From: Nepenthes gracilis
Lineage: Eukaryota; Streptophyta; Magnoliopsida; Caryophyllales; Nepenthaceae
DNA: 64,000 bases
Assembly (NCBI GenBank): GCA_033239525.1
Contig: BSYO01000013.1
Span: 2,380,501 to 2,444,500 of the forward strand
Reading direction: 5' to 3'
In this document: piece after piece, positions 1 through 11,690 of the stretch
Numbering within the stretch: position 1 is the stretch's first letter
Layout of the letters: every line of letters begins with the position of its first letter
Made by a program: the position numbers and the translations under genes
The notes under the pieces: generated by a model
The model's database searches: none
What the model saw: only the letters and a program-made list of their open reading frames with translations
Told to the model about the DNA's origin: nothing

Positions 1-3000
1 TACAAAGTTATACATAACTCGAATTTTAATTTTGACCTATTTATTGGTGAGACCATTAATGATCCTTGGTCCATAAGTTTTTAACATGATTTAAGTATTT
101 TGAGATGTACAACTTAAAAAAGAAAAATCGATCACTACATTAAATTATGTATGACACGTTTATGAATTCATATTATCATTTTTTGATTTTTAATCATATC
201 ATATCCTAATATATTTTTATGTATATATATTTAATTAAAAAATTACATACCTTAATAAATAATTGATTCAATATTATTTTTATTTTTTACTAACCTTTCA
301 GAACAATAATATTTCAGAAGAAAATGTATCCAGAATTAAATATTTTGATTAGAGGGTTCAAAAATTACTTGTAAGTGGTTTGATTTGAGGAAGGCTGTTC
401 AATGACTAGATTAGGATTTTGATTTCAATTTATGTATCATATTAATTATAACAATAATTTTAAATTATTAGTTTTTATTTTAACGGTTAATTATTGTAAA
501 TTTATATGGTTATATTGTATGATATCAGTGTATGATGTTGGTGTATGAGGTTGATGTTAATTTGTTTTTAATAGTTTAATTAGATTATAATTTTAAATTA
601 CTCTAATTTTTAGTTTAAATACTTTTCTTTACAAATATTTCAATGCCTCATATAATCAGTGCTTAGAATCATTTCAAGTGTAAATTTTTTGGATTTTATG
701 ATTTGAGAATATTTTTATTTTGAATCTTTTATTGATATTTAGTTTTGTTTAGAATCACATTTCATCACAGTTGAGTTTGGTCAATAGATTAAATAAAAAA
801 AATTTTGACCAATTAAAGGACAAAATTTGTTTTAATTTTATTAATAATTATTAATGTAATAATGGTATTTCGGGATTTGGATGTGACAAAAGTCATCTTT
901 TTTTTCTTTTTATCACAAATGAGAGCCCCTAAATTTTGTTTAAGATTCGTTTTCATAAATTATAATTAGTCTTCCAATATAGTTGTTTTTGTTGATAATT
1001 GAGATTCATGATGTCTCCAAATATCATTGTTGTATTTTCTACGTTTTTTTATATTCAAATTTTCCGTCCTCTCCATACACCTGCCAAGTTGGAATACATT
1101 TTACTTATACTCACTATTATATATTTTTAAAAATATTTACTAATAGTGCACAAAATATAAATATATATAAATATATATTTTATAATAATAATATCTTATA
1201 AATAAAAAATTAAACGGGAATATAGTTTCCTATTTTAATGAATATCGGGATGCAGATGATAAATGAAAAAAAAATCACTGATGATAATACTTCAATCAGA
1301 TTAAGTTGAACACGTAATAATATAACATAAAGTTATAACTAAAATCACAAATTAAAGCATATCATTATGTTAAACATGGCATCCTACTTCTCGATCCTCC
1401 AGCATGTCTAAAAATTCTTATGAACCATATTAAATATCTATACCAAAATTCATAAAAAGTTTATATTATTTTCAAATTATGAAAAACATATTGTTTTGCA
1501 AATATTTTTTTTTATGTTTATTTCAAAATAAGATATCATAAGAAATATTTTAAAAATATATATATTGTAATATATCATAATATGTTAAGATAAAATCATA
1601 TAAGATAAATCCAAGGCTAATGTGGCTATGATTCCATCTTTAGGACTAGTATATGACATTAATTTATATGATAAAGTATAAACCAACATTCATGAATTTA
1701 CTCTAGTTGGTAGTGTTATCACCAACCTTTGGTTCATTTATTCATTTGTTCCCTTACATATTTTGATAACCATAATTATTATTATATTCTACATTTACTT
1801 GTTAAATTTTTAGTATACTGTAGTTTGTCAATATTTTAAATTAATAAGGTTGTTTTAGAAGTTTTGAATCAAAAAGTACATGCATGGAGGATTGTAGGAC
1901 TATAATATTTCATTATTTATTTGCTAATATTGTGTAAAAATAACTTAGAATTTGAAATCATTTTGGTATCTAAAATTTATTAAAGCACGGCTTAGGGCCG
2001 ATGCATCACTTTTAGTTTCTTATACTATATTAGATGATGCACAGTTATGAGATTATTGCCATAGATTTGTGGTTGAGTAGGTTAGTTAAATTGAAGGATA
2101 AATTAAAGCAAATTTGACCATATATTTAAATAATAACATATATTTCGTAGAATCACAAACCAAATCTTATATAGTGTCGTGATTCTAAATTTTGAGTTTA
2201 TTTTTCATTTGTAATTCAGGCAGTTATAATTGTGATTTTAAAACAATTCATAAGAAAAATTTTTTATTTTATAAAAGAGGAGCTAAACTTTTGAATTTAT
2301 GAGGTGAAAGGTAAAAAATGCCAAAAAGTCATAATAATGGAGGGTCTAACCGAAAGAACGAGTATCTTACAGTGACAGTAAAAATGGTAGAAATTATGCA
2401 CCGGCTAATACATTTGTAACCTCAAACCCAAGAAAGGTTGAGACTGGAAAAGCAGAGAAATTTTGAAGGAGAGATGATATCATAAAAGTACTTATCATAC
2501 GCGCTTCAGGTATGATCACTACTAATAGTCAATTACGAGCCTTTTTCTTATTCTCCCTCACATGCCCTTATATCGTTTCTTATATACGAACTCAAAATAT
2601 ATGCTTATCAGGTCCCAATTGAATTCATTTAATAATTAAAATTTTATTTAAATATATAATTATTCTTAATAATTTACTCACTTTATAATCATTCAAATAT
2701 TAAATTTCAAGTTAATATTTAGGTCTCATATTTCATTTTATCAGTCATATTTTCTTTCAAGCATTCTATTGTGATTAATCTTTTCTTCTATTTGGGAAAT
2801 CTAATGACCGATAAAATGCAAAATAATTTCATCACTGTGGAGACAGATCAGGAGCGGAACTAACACGGGAAATTCAAACACTTCATCTCGAGTGTAGCTC
2901 AACCATCTGGTTGCTAACTCACCCACCCAACAACAAACGCTTCAGTGAACCTCTTTTTCTAGCTTCTACTATAAAACCAGAACGAGTCGCCATTGTTTCT

Positions 3001-3091
3001 TCTCACAAAAATCTAAAGGAATCTCTTCCTCTTGCATAGTTTTATAATTCCTAGGTTCAAAGCATAGCAACTCAAATCGGCAACAGCAGCA
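1..3091. repeat. Repeat unit 1, upstream flank of gene 1
   Basis: AT-rich non-coding DNA upstream of gene 1. It matches 5752-7287 followed by 14525-16070 nearly base for base, so it is the 5' half of a duplicated unit of about 5.7 kb. Parts recur at 28430-28750, 34250-34800, 44452-45905 and 59000-61003. A 72-codon frame at 983-1201 recurs at 6729-6947 only because the unit is duplicated; I see no coding character in it. The last 200 bp are the most conserved part and hold the core promoter. Confidence 0.85.
2970..2976 (+). promoter_or_regulatory. TATA box of gene 1
   Basis: TATAAAA lies about 120 bp before the ATG, in a block conserved in all copies (from the CACCCACCCAACAACAAAC stretch to the start codon). 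The expected transcription start is about 30 bp downstream, giving a 5' UTR of roughly 90 nt. Confidence 0.7.
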
Positions 3092-3454
3092 ATGGCTTCT
3101 CACCACTTCTTCCTTCTAGCCCTCTTCGTCGCATTGGCGTCGTCGAGCCTGCACGTTAGCCAAGCAAGTCGCCGTCTTCTGCAGACGACTCCGCCTCTAC
3201 CGACATTGCCGCCTCTGCCTTCTCAGCCGACCATTCCTACTCTGCCGCAGCCCACGCTGCCTAGCTTGCCGACTGCACTGCCGCCGCTCCCCACCACGCT
3301 TCCTACTAGCATTCCCACCTTGCCGTCCCTGCCCAAACTCTCGCTGCCACCGCTGCCGAGCACACTGTCTATCCCTAACCTCCCGTCGATCCCCAACATC
3401 CCAACCACGATTCCGACAACTATCCCATTTTTCGCTCCTCCTCCTTCAAAGTGA
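3092..3454 (+). CDS. Small secreted Pro/Leu-rich protein, gene 1 (subtype A)
   Basis: Single-exon gene of 120 residues. Residues 1-25 form a signal peptide (MASHH, then a Leu/Phe/Ala core, likely cut after VSQA). Next come SRRLLQTT and a low-complexity mature chain with 31 Pro and 18 Leu in 95 residues. Pro falls at about every third position (TLP, PLP, TIP, SIP, NIP), which favours an extended polyproline-II helix with Leu/Ile on one face. The tail is FFAPPPSK, where the other A copies have FFSPPPSK. The start is the ATG in the context CAGCAATGGCT, shared by all copies. The product is probably secreted to the apoplast or cell wall. It resembles plant proline-rich or PELPK-like wall proteins in style, but I cannot name the family and no catalytic domain is visible. 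An AAAATAATG motif about 70 bp after the stop may help 3' end formation. Confidence 0.85.
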   Translation: MASHHFFLLALFVALASSSLHVSQASRRLLQTTPPLPTLPPLPSQPTIPTLPQPTLPSLPTALPPLPTTLPTSIPTLPSLPKLSLPPLPSTLSIPNLPSIPNIPTTIPTTIPFFAPPPSK

Positions 3455-5747
3455 GATGTGTTTACACCGATAGCTTGAAGATGGCATGATCTTTCTCTCC
3501 ATCGATGACTACGTAATTTTAAAATAATGTTTTTTTAGTGTGTTATCGTGCATGGTTGAATGCATGCTTTAGTGTTCGTCTTGGCGTTCTATACTTGGTG
3601 CAATTTACGCAGGAGGGAGGGTTTCGTTATGCTGTTATAAAGTAATAGATATGTCTGTGTCTTATGTTTAAAAAGTTATATTTCGTATAATTATTAATGA
3701 CATTTTATAGATTTTATTGTGTTTGAATCTAAAAACTAAACGGATGAGATCAGGCTACGGGCACAACAGTCCTTAAATCCTCCAGATGTAAGGGTTCATA
3801 TTTTATATTTAGAAAAAAATTTTAAAAAATATATTAATAATATTTTTATAATTTTTATTATAATATTTTAATATTAAGATATTCATATCTAAAAAAAAAA
3901 CAAACAAATATAACTATTTATATATAATTTTTTATTTTTAAGATATATAAATTTTTGTCCTTTACATTTCCATCCAAGGAGGGAAAAAGTTTCCCCATTG
4001 CACTGCGTGATAGAGGCTCTCAGTCTGGATGATATTATGGCATTAGAGTGTTGGAGTTTTCTTGACTCTCTTTAAACGTTAGATCTTGTATTCAACTATT
4101 AAGATTTTAACATTAAAAAAAATTAAAAGATTATAGTAATTTTTTATAATATATATATTTTGATAATTTCATATTTAAAAATAAAAAGGTTAATTTCATA
4201 TTTTGTAAAAAAATCAAAATTCATCCATTGAATTTTCTTGATCTAATTATTAAGGGCTAGGAGGGCTGTATTGCTCCAACCCGATGGAGGTTCTACAATT
4301 AATATGTTTTAATAAAAATCGAAGATTATCTTTCATTGAATTGCAACCGTCTATATAATTGGACAATAATGTAATTAGCAATTATGGGAATAATTTTTTT
4401 AAAATAAATCTAATAATAACATTTAGATAGTGTTACAATTTAGAGAATAAAAGTTTTGAGGTATGAATCTCTAATTATATTCTTAATAAGGATTAATTAA
4501 TTTAATAAAAATATCGATGCCAATTAAAATTTTGTATTAAAATTAATTTTCTAACTAGTTATACTAAATCAAGTATTACTTGATCAGCGTCTAATGCACA
4601 CATTTGTATATTTTAGATAATAAGGTTGCATTTAAAAGATGTTTTTAGGACGTTAATATGTATTTCAGGTAAATTGGTAATATTTAATGTGCACGCCATG
4701 GAATGCACATACATGTTTGAGGTAAAATATTACTGCCTGATGCGTACTTGAGGAATATTCGTATGTTATACGGTTTAGACTTTCCCACTTGATATGCACC
4801 TGATAAGTACACATATGTCAGAATTTATAAAAAGCCCATAGGTCAATTTTCGGTCATTTTCTTACAATTTTAAAATGAAGAGATAAAAAAGAGTAGAAAA
4901 GTAGAGAGAGAATGATGGAGAGAAGATTACTGCAGAAGAATCTAATTAAAATTTAGAATATTTTTGATAATTTTAAGTATAAGATAAGTGTATCTAATTT
5001 TTTCTTTTATTTTTGATCTTTTTGTATTTCTTTGAACATTTATTATTTTAAATATTTATACATGTTATAAATTCACATATGAAACGATACAAGTATTTCC
5101 TTTCTTATTTCATGCAACTATTGTGAAATACATGTATTTAATTTGTATACATTATTTTTAAAAGTTGATTTTCTATAATAATATTCATATATACCTTTAA
5201 ATCATATTTAGATACTCTTGTATGTCATTGATTTTTAAATATACATTTTTGCTTGTCATATGATTAAATAAATTGATTAAATTATACTAAATTTACTCAA
5301 TTAATATAAATTTATGAGATTATAACTTTTGCATGCTTTTAATATACATATTAAAATCTCTACATATTATAAATTATGTAACATACTCTGTACATGTTTT
5401 AACAAAATTCATACAAAAATTGCTACATATTTATATATCTTTACATGCCATTAATTTGAGAAAAGATAAGAGAAAACTCTACATAATATTGATAATACAA
5501 ATTTTGTTTTAGTATGAGAAAATATAAAGGATATACTTATAATTGAGTAAAGTTTTCTATTTGATTATATACAAACTATTATAATGAGTAGATAGAACAT
5601 CTTACAACATGTCCTAATATATTATAATAAAAATAAATATTTAAATATATTATCTGCAAGTTAAAATTAGTATTCTACCTTATTTATAGGGTTATATATA
5701 TTATAATTTATTTACGATTCTTAAATAGTAATATATCACATTTGGTT
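3455..5747. repeat. Repeat unit 1, downstream flank
   Basis: AT-rich intergenic DNA homologous to 16434-18727 and to 46269-48130, and in part to 29332-30514, 38047-38656 and 40790-42000. It begins with the 3' UTR-like block conserved after every A gene. No supported gene. Confidence 0.8.
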
Positions 5748-7287
5748 ATATAAAGTTATACATAACTCGAATTTTAATTTTCACCTATTTATTGGTGAGA
5801 CCATTAATGATTCTTGGTCCATAAGTTTTTAACATGATTTAAGTATTTTGAGATGTACAGCTTAAAAAAGAAAAATCGATCACTGCTTTAAATTATGTAT
5901 GACATGTTTATGAATTTATATTATCATTTTTTGATTTTTAATTGTATCATATCCTAATATATTTTTATGTATATATATTTAATTAAAAAATTACATACAT
6001 TAATAAATAATTGATTCAATATTATTTTTATTTTTCACTAACCTTTCATTACAATAATATTTCAAAAGAAAATGTATCCAAGATTAAATATTCGATTAGA
6101 GGGTTCAAAAATTACTTGTAAGTGGTTTGATTTGAGAAGGCCGTTCAAGGACTAGATAAGGATTTTGATTTCAATTTATGTATCACATTAATTAAAACAA
6201 TAATTTTAAATTATTAATTTTTATTTTAACAGTTAATTATTGTAAATTTATATGCTTATGTTGTATGATGTCAGTATATGATGTTGGTGTATGAGGTTGA
6301 TGTTAATTTGTTTTCAGTAGTTTAATTAGATTATAATTTTAAATTACTCAAATTTTTAGTTTAGATACTTTTCTTTACGAATATTTCAATGGCTCATATA
6401 ATCGGTGCTTAGAATCATTTCGGGTGTAAAGTTTTTGGATTTTATGATTTGAGAATATTTTTATTTTGGATCTTTTATTGATATTTAGTTTTGTTTAGAA
6501 TCACATTTCATCACAGCTGGGTTTGGTCAATAGATTAAATAAAAAAAATTTTGACCAATTAAAGGACAAAATTTGTTTTAATTTTATTAATAATTATTAA
6601 TGTAATAATGGTATTTCGGGATTTGGATGTGACAAAAGTCATCTTTTTTTTCTTTTTGTCACAAATGAGAGCCCCTAAATTTTGTTTAAGATTCGTTTTC
6701 ATAAATTATAATTAGTCTTCCAATATAATTGTTTTTGTTGATAATTGAGATTCATGATGTCTCCGAATATCATTGTTGCATTTTCTATGTTTTTTTATAT
6801 TCAAATTTTCCGTCCTCTCCATACACCTGCCAAGTTGGAATATATTTTACTTATACTCACTATTATATATTTTTAAAAATCTTTACTAATAGTGCACAAA
6901 ATATAAATATATATAAATATATACATTATGATAATAAAATCTTATAAATAAAAAAATTAAACGAGAATATAGTTTTCTATTTTAATGAATATTGAGATGC
7001 AGATGATAAATGAAAAGAAAATCACCGATGATAATGCTTCAATCAGATTAAGTTGAACACATAATAATACAAATTAAAGTTATAACTAAAATCACAAATT
7101 AAAGCATATCATTATGTTAAACATGGCATCCTACTTCTCGATCCTTCAGCATGTCTAAAAATTCTATTGAATCGTATTAAATATCTATACCAAAATTCAT
7201 AAAAAGTTTATATTATTCTCAAATTATGAAAAACATATTGTTTTGCATATTTTGTTTTATATTTATTTCAAAATAAGATATCATAAG
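5748..7287. repeat. Repeat unit 2, left part
   Basis: Copy of window positions 1-1540, starting again at the AAAGTTATACATAACTCG block. It is interrupted at 7287/7288 by the Tat element and resumes at 14520. The uninterrupted version in unit 1 (around 1535-1550) shows the empty site. Confidence 0.85.
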
Positions 7288-7607
7288 TGATGCGTCCTTA
7301 GATCCGAATTTCGAACAGATTCGGATTGATCTGCTTGTCCTGGTTCCGGTTCCGTTCACTGAGTTTGGATCCTACACACCACTAAAAAGAATAGGAGGTC
7401 AGCGTGTCGACGGAAAGTTGTCTCACCAAAAACACTCCGACGCTCAAGTCAGTAAACAGGCTTCAAAATATGAGAAGGTCACTGAAATTGGGAATTGAGA
7501 AAGGGAAAGAGAGAGAGAGTGTGTGTGTATGTATTTTTTCAGAGGAAAGAGAGACAAAGTCATCTTCTTGAACCTGGATGGTGGGGAGGCAGTAAACAGC
7601 TGGTTTA
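7288..7607 (-). repeat. Tat 3' LTR, truncated
   Basis: Homologous to 13441-13755 of the 5' LTR, sharing the end around GATCCGAA.TTCGAACAGATTC and a GAGAGAGTGTGTGTG run. Similarity is lost near 7607, and the U3 start (TGATGGGT on the minus strand) is absent here. The LTR therefore lacks roughly 750 bp compared with its partner. The following DNA to 7878 is element 3' UTR with an inverted pair CCCATAAGCG / CGCTTATGGG near 7628 and 7680. Confidence 0.7.
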
Positions 7608-7878
7608 AATACTGTCATACTTCGACCCATAAGCGAGGGGTTTAAATACGACCTAGATGACCGAGGTTCAAGTTTGACCGCTTATGGGCTGCCTGGATGA
7701 CCATGTTTTAAGGAGAGGGTGAAGACCCTCCCGATTTAGGGGCAGTCTAGGTTGGGTAATCTGCAAAGAAAACATGTGCACATGCATATAGAAAGGATGT
7801 TAAGTAAACACTTATTTTTCGCGAAATCAAAACAAGCAAGCAAGTGTAAACAATAATGCAAATGCGTACCTGCGTCTG

Positions 7879-9240
7879 TTACTGGAAGTATCGTTTGAGG
7901 TGGATGGCGTTCCACGTTCGTGGAACAAGTTTTCCGTCCTCACCCCGAAGTTTGTAGGCTCCGTTTCGCAGGACGGTGGAGACGAGGAAAGGCCCTTCCC
8001 AATTATGGGAGAGCTTATTGCGGCCGGCCAGCTTGCCTGTGGCCTCGACGCCTCGTAGGACCAAATCTCCTACATCCAATCGTCGTACCTTAACTTTTTT
8101 GTTGTAGTATCAGGTGATCCAATGTTGGTAGGCTGCTGTCCGTACTCTGGTAGCGTCGCGGACTTTTTCTAACAAGTCTAAGTGCTCCCTGATTTTTTGG
8201 GAGTTAGCCAGTGGGTCGAAGGATACCACCCTGAGACTTGGAAGCCCAATTTTGACCAGGATTACCGCCTCAGTCCCGTAATAGAGGCTGAAGGGCGTCT
8301 CACGCGTTGGTTCCTTCGGGGTTGTTCGATAAGACCAAAGAATGGAAGGGAGCTCGTCCGCCCAGGAGCCCCCTGCGTCCTCCAGCTTAGTTTTCAACCC
8401 GTGAAGCAACGTTCGATTTGTCACCTCTATCTGTCCGTTTGCTTGGGGATATGCCACCGAAGTGTGGACCAATTTGATACTAAGGCTGGTGCAATACTTG
8501 GTGAAGTGTTTTCCCGAGGACCTGGTCCCATTGTCGGTCACAACAACTTCGAGGATGCTGAATCTACAGATGATGCTTTGGCGGAGGAACTCCAGGGCGT
8601 TATGCTCTGTAATCTTGGCTAGTGGGACAGTTTCGACCCACTTGGTAAAATAGTTAATGCCCACGATGATGAATTTTCTTTGCCCCATGGCAATGAAAAA
8701 CGGGCCGAGAAGGTTCAGCTCCCATTGTGCGAAGGGCCAAGGGGCCTGAAGGGCCTTCAGATCTGTAGACGACTGGCGGTGGAGGTTGCTTTGAAGCTGG
8801 CAGCTTTCACATTTCTTCACAAACTCCGGCGCGTCTTTTTTTATCGAGGGCCAGTAATAGCCCTGGTGCATGACCTTAAAAGCCAAGTTTTTCTTGCCAA
8901 TGTGCAACCTATAGATCTCGAGGTGGACTTCGTTTAAAGCGTAGTCAGCCTCTTCGGGAGTTAGTCAGCAGACGTATAGAGTCGAGTAGCCACAACGGTA
9001 TAACCGTCCGTCAACCACAGCATACCAGCCGGCTGTCTTCTTGACCCGTTTGGCCTTCTCCACATCCTTTGGCATTGATCCGTCCGCCAGATAGTTTAGG
9101 AAAGGCGTCATCCAGTTTTTCGCTTTAAAAATCTGCATTGCCTCTCGCTTCTTAATGCTGGGAGCGTCTAGGATCTCCCGTATATCCCTCGAATACTGTT
9201 CCGGCTTTGCGGCTGCAACGGCTTTAGCCAACTGGTCCAT
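7879..9240 (-). pseudogene. Tat integrase region (broken)
   Basis: Three same-frame pieces separated by stops: 8965-9240 (linker and start of the zinc-binding N-terminus, ending in GRLYRCGYST), 8110-8907 (core), and 7879-8079 (C-terminal domain, with DLVLR and NWEGPF). The core has the end of the HHCC finger (CESCQ), then WELNLLGPF where families normally carry the first catalytic Asp, then TDNG (second Asp), then NGQIEVTNR (Glu). The first Asp therefore reads as Asn, which with the stops makes a functional enzyme unlikely. Role in intact relatives: insertion of element cDNA. Confidence 0.85.
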
Positions 9241-9255
9241 CTTCCAATTTTCAGT

Positions 9256-9822
9256 TCAGAGAACGTGAACCAGGGTTAGTTTATCGAAACCCTGGGCGGC
9301 CTCCCTTACCTTTGTCAAGTACTTAGCCAAGAGAGGGTTGTTAGCCTTAAAACCTCCGTTAACCTGGTTAACGATTAGCTCGGAGTCGTTGTAAACTGCC
9401 AGTCTCTTGGCAGAGCACTCCTTGACTAACCGCAATCCGACTAACAGGGCCTCGTACTTGGCAACGTTTTTGGTTGTCGAAAAATTGAGCCTGAGGGAGT
9501 ATTTCACCTCAAACCCGTCGGAGGTGGTAAGGACCACTCCAGCGCCACTGCTTGTGTCCGTAGACGATCCATCCACGTGGAGTATCCATTCTGAAACTCC
9601 GACAAGCAGTTCCGCGTTTTCTTCGGGTTGTTCCTCGAGAACTGGGGTTGTAGTCTCGACAATGAAATGAGCCAGCGCCTGTGCCTTTACAGCAGGCCTG
9701 GGCTGAAATTCGATGTCGAACTTGCCCAACTCGATAGCCCATTTGACCAATCGTCCAGAAACGTTGGGTTTCTAGAGTATGTTTTTCAGCGGCTGATCCA
9801 TGATGACCACTATCTGGTGGGC
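9256..9822 (-). pseudogene. Tat second (archaeal-type) RNase H
   Basis: Reads WILHVDGSS, then SGAGVVL, then KYEALLVGL, then VYNDSELIVNQV, the pattern of the extra RNase H that sits between RT-RNase H and integrase in Tat-lineage elements. The stretch before it (RLVKWAIELGKFDIEFQPRP) is the usual link from the first RNase H. A stop and a local frame break near 9760-9820 separate it from the first RNase H. It would degrade element RNA in the RNA-DNA hybrid if intact. Confidence 0.8.
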
Positions 9823-11690
9823 CTAAAAGTAGGGCCTTAACTTCCGCACGGAGAATATTAGCGCCAAGGCCAATTTTTTTGCGCATGAGTAACGGGTCTC
9901 TGGGTCGGTCGGCGTTTTACTCACGTAGTAGACCGGCCGCTGAGCATCATAGTCTTGGCGCACGAGAACAGAACTGAGGGATGCCTCCGACACTGCTAGG
10001 TAAAGATATAATTCCTCTCCGCCCTTGGGGGGCACCAACAACGGAGGGCTGGCCAAATACCATTTAAGTTCATCGAAAGCGGTTTGGTATTTCACTGTCC
10101 ATTGAAACCCGTTGGATTTTGTTCCTCTAAGAACTTTGAAGAAGGGCTGGTACTTGTTACCGGACTTCGCGAGGAAGTGGGATAGTGCTGCCAGCCGTCG
10201 AGTCAATCGCTAGATGTCCTTCACGTTCCATGGCGGAGCCATGTCAGCGAGCGCCCTGACCTTCTCTAGGTTTGCCTCGATTCCCCGTTGGGAGACGATA
10301 AGACCCAGGAATTTGCCGGAGGCTACTCCGAAGATACACTTAGTTGGGTTCAACTTCATGTGATGCTTACGAAGCACCTCGAATGACTTTTTCAGGTCGC
10401 GGATGTGGTCGCCAGTGACCCTGCTCTTGACGAGCATGTCATCGACGTTGACCTCCATGTTGCGACCAATTTATTTTTTGAATATTTTGTTGACCAGCCG
10501 TTGGTAGGTTGCTCCAGCATTCTTAAGTCCGAAAGGCATTACTTTATAGCAGTAGGTGCCTTGATCGGTCATGAACGAGGTGTGCTCCTCGTCCTCTAAA
10601 CTCATTCGGAACTGATTGTAACTCGAATAGGTGTCTATGAAGCTTAGCAACTCATGTTCGGCTGTTGAGTCAACTAGCAGGTCGATCCTGGGTAAGGGAA
10701 AGCTGTCCTTTGGACAGGCCTTATTAACATCGGTAAAATCGACGCACATCTGCCATTTTTCGTTACTTTTCTTTACTAAGACGACATTAGAGAGCCAATT
10801 CGGGTATTGGACTTCCCTAATGAAGCCTGCGTCCAACAGCTTTTTGACCTCCTCTCGGATGGCGATCAGCTTTTCAATGGAGTGGTTCATCCGCTTTTGC
10901 CTAACGGGTTTTTGGCCGGAGTTAAGCCCCAACATATGGACCATTATCTCCGCTGGGATTTCAGGCATGTCTGTTGGAGTCAATGCAAAAAGATCAGCGT
11001 TCCTTCGCAGAACACAAATCAGTTCATCGCGTAACGGTCCGGTGAGTGAGCCGCCAATCTGTACACACTTCTCCGGCTCCTCCAGGTCCAGTGGGATTAG
11101 ATTCGTGGCTTCACCGGACTGCGCTTGCTGAAGGGTTGTCTCGTCTCGATGGTCGAGTTCTCCAACCGTTCTAGTGCTGTTGCTTGAGGCAATCTGTGAC
11201 ATGTAACAAGTTCGTCTAGTAACCTGGTCGCCCAGCACCTCCCCGATGCCGTAGGGTGTTGAAAACTTCATTTTGAGGTGTGGAATCGAGGTAACTTCCT
11301 GAACGCCCTCAAGCACAGTCTGCCCAGTATAGCATTGTATACTTAGGGTAGATAGACCACCAGGAAGGTGAGCGTTTGACTTGCTGTTTTTTGGATACGT
11401 ACCCAAGGTGACCTCTAATTGGACAGTCCCTTAAACGGGCACAGGCTCGTTGTCGAGGCCGTATAATGGGCCTTTGGCAGGTTTTAGTTGATTCTTTTTA
11501 AGCCTAATTTGAAGAAAGCATCTAAGTAAAGCAAATATCTAGAACTTCTATTATCAATGAACACTCGCTTCAATTGGTAGTCAATATTATCGTCCGAAAC
11601 GAGTGCGGATACAATGAAAGGATCAGCATGAGGGGACGCTACATGAGCTAAGTCATCATCACTAAAGCTTATAATGTTATCCGCCGTGCG
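9823..11690 (-). pseudogene. Tat protease/RT/RNase H region (broken)
   Basis: Pieces 10471-11406, 10210-10458 and 9823-10206 share one frame but are separated by stops. RT blocks are visible: NWLSNVVLVKK, KWQMCVDFTDVNKACPKD, MPFGLKNAGATYQ. The catalytic YVDD reads NVDD (MEVNVDDMLVKSR). The third piece is the first RNase H (LYLYLAVSEASLSSVLV, RPVYYVSK, KLRPYF). The 11407-11690 portion would hold the protease, but I see no clear active-site triad there. Confidence 0.85.

Noticed and set aside
983..1201. 72-codon + strand frame repeated at 6729-6947
   Set aside because: Conserved only because the whole unit is duplicated; AT-rich, no ATG context or protein-like pattern, and degraded in other copies of the unit.
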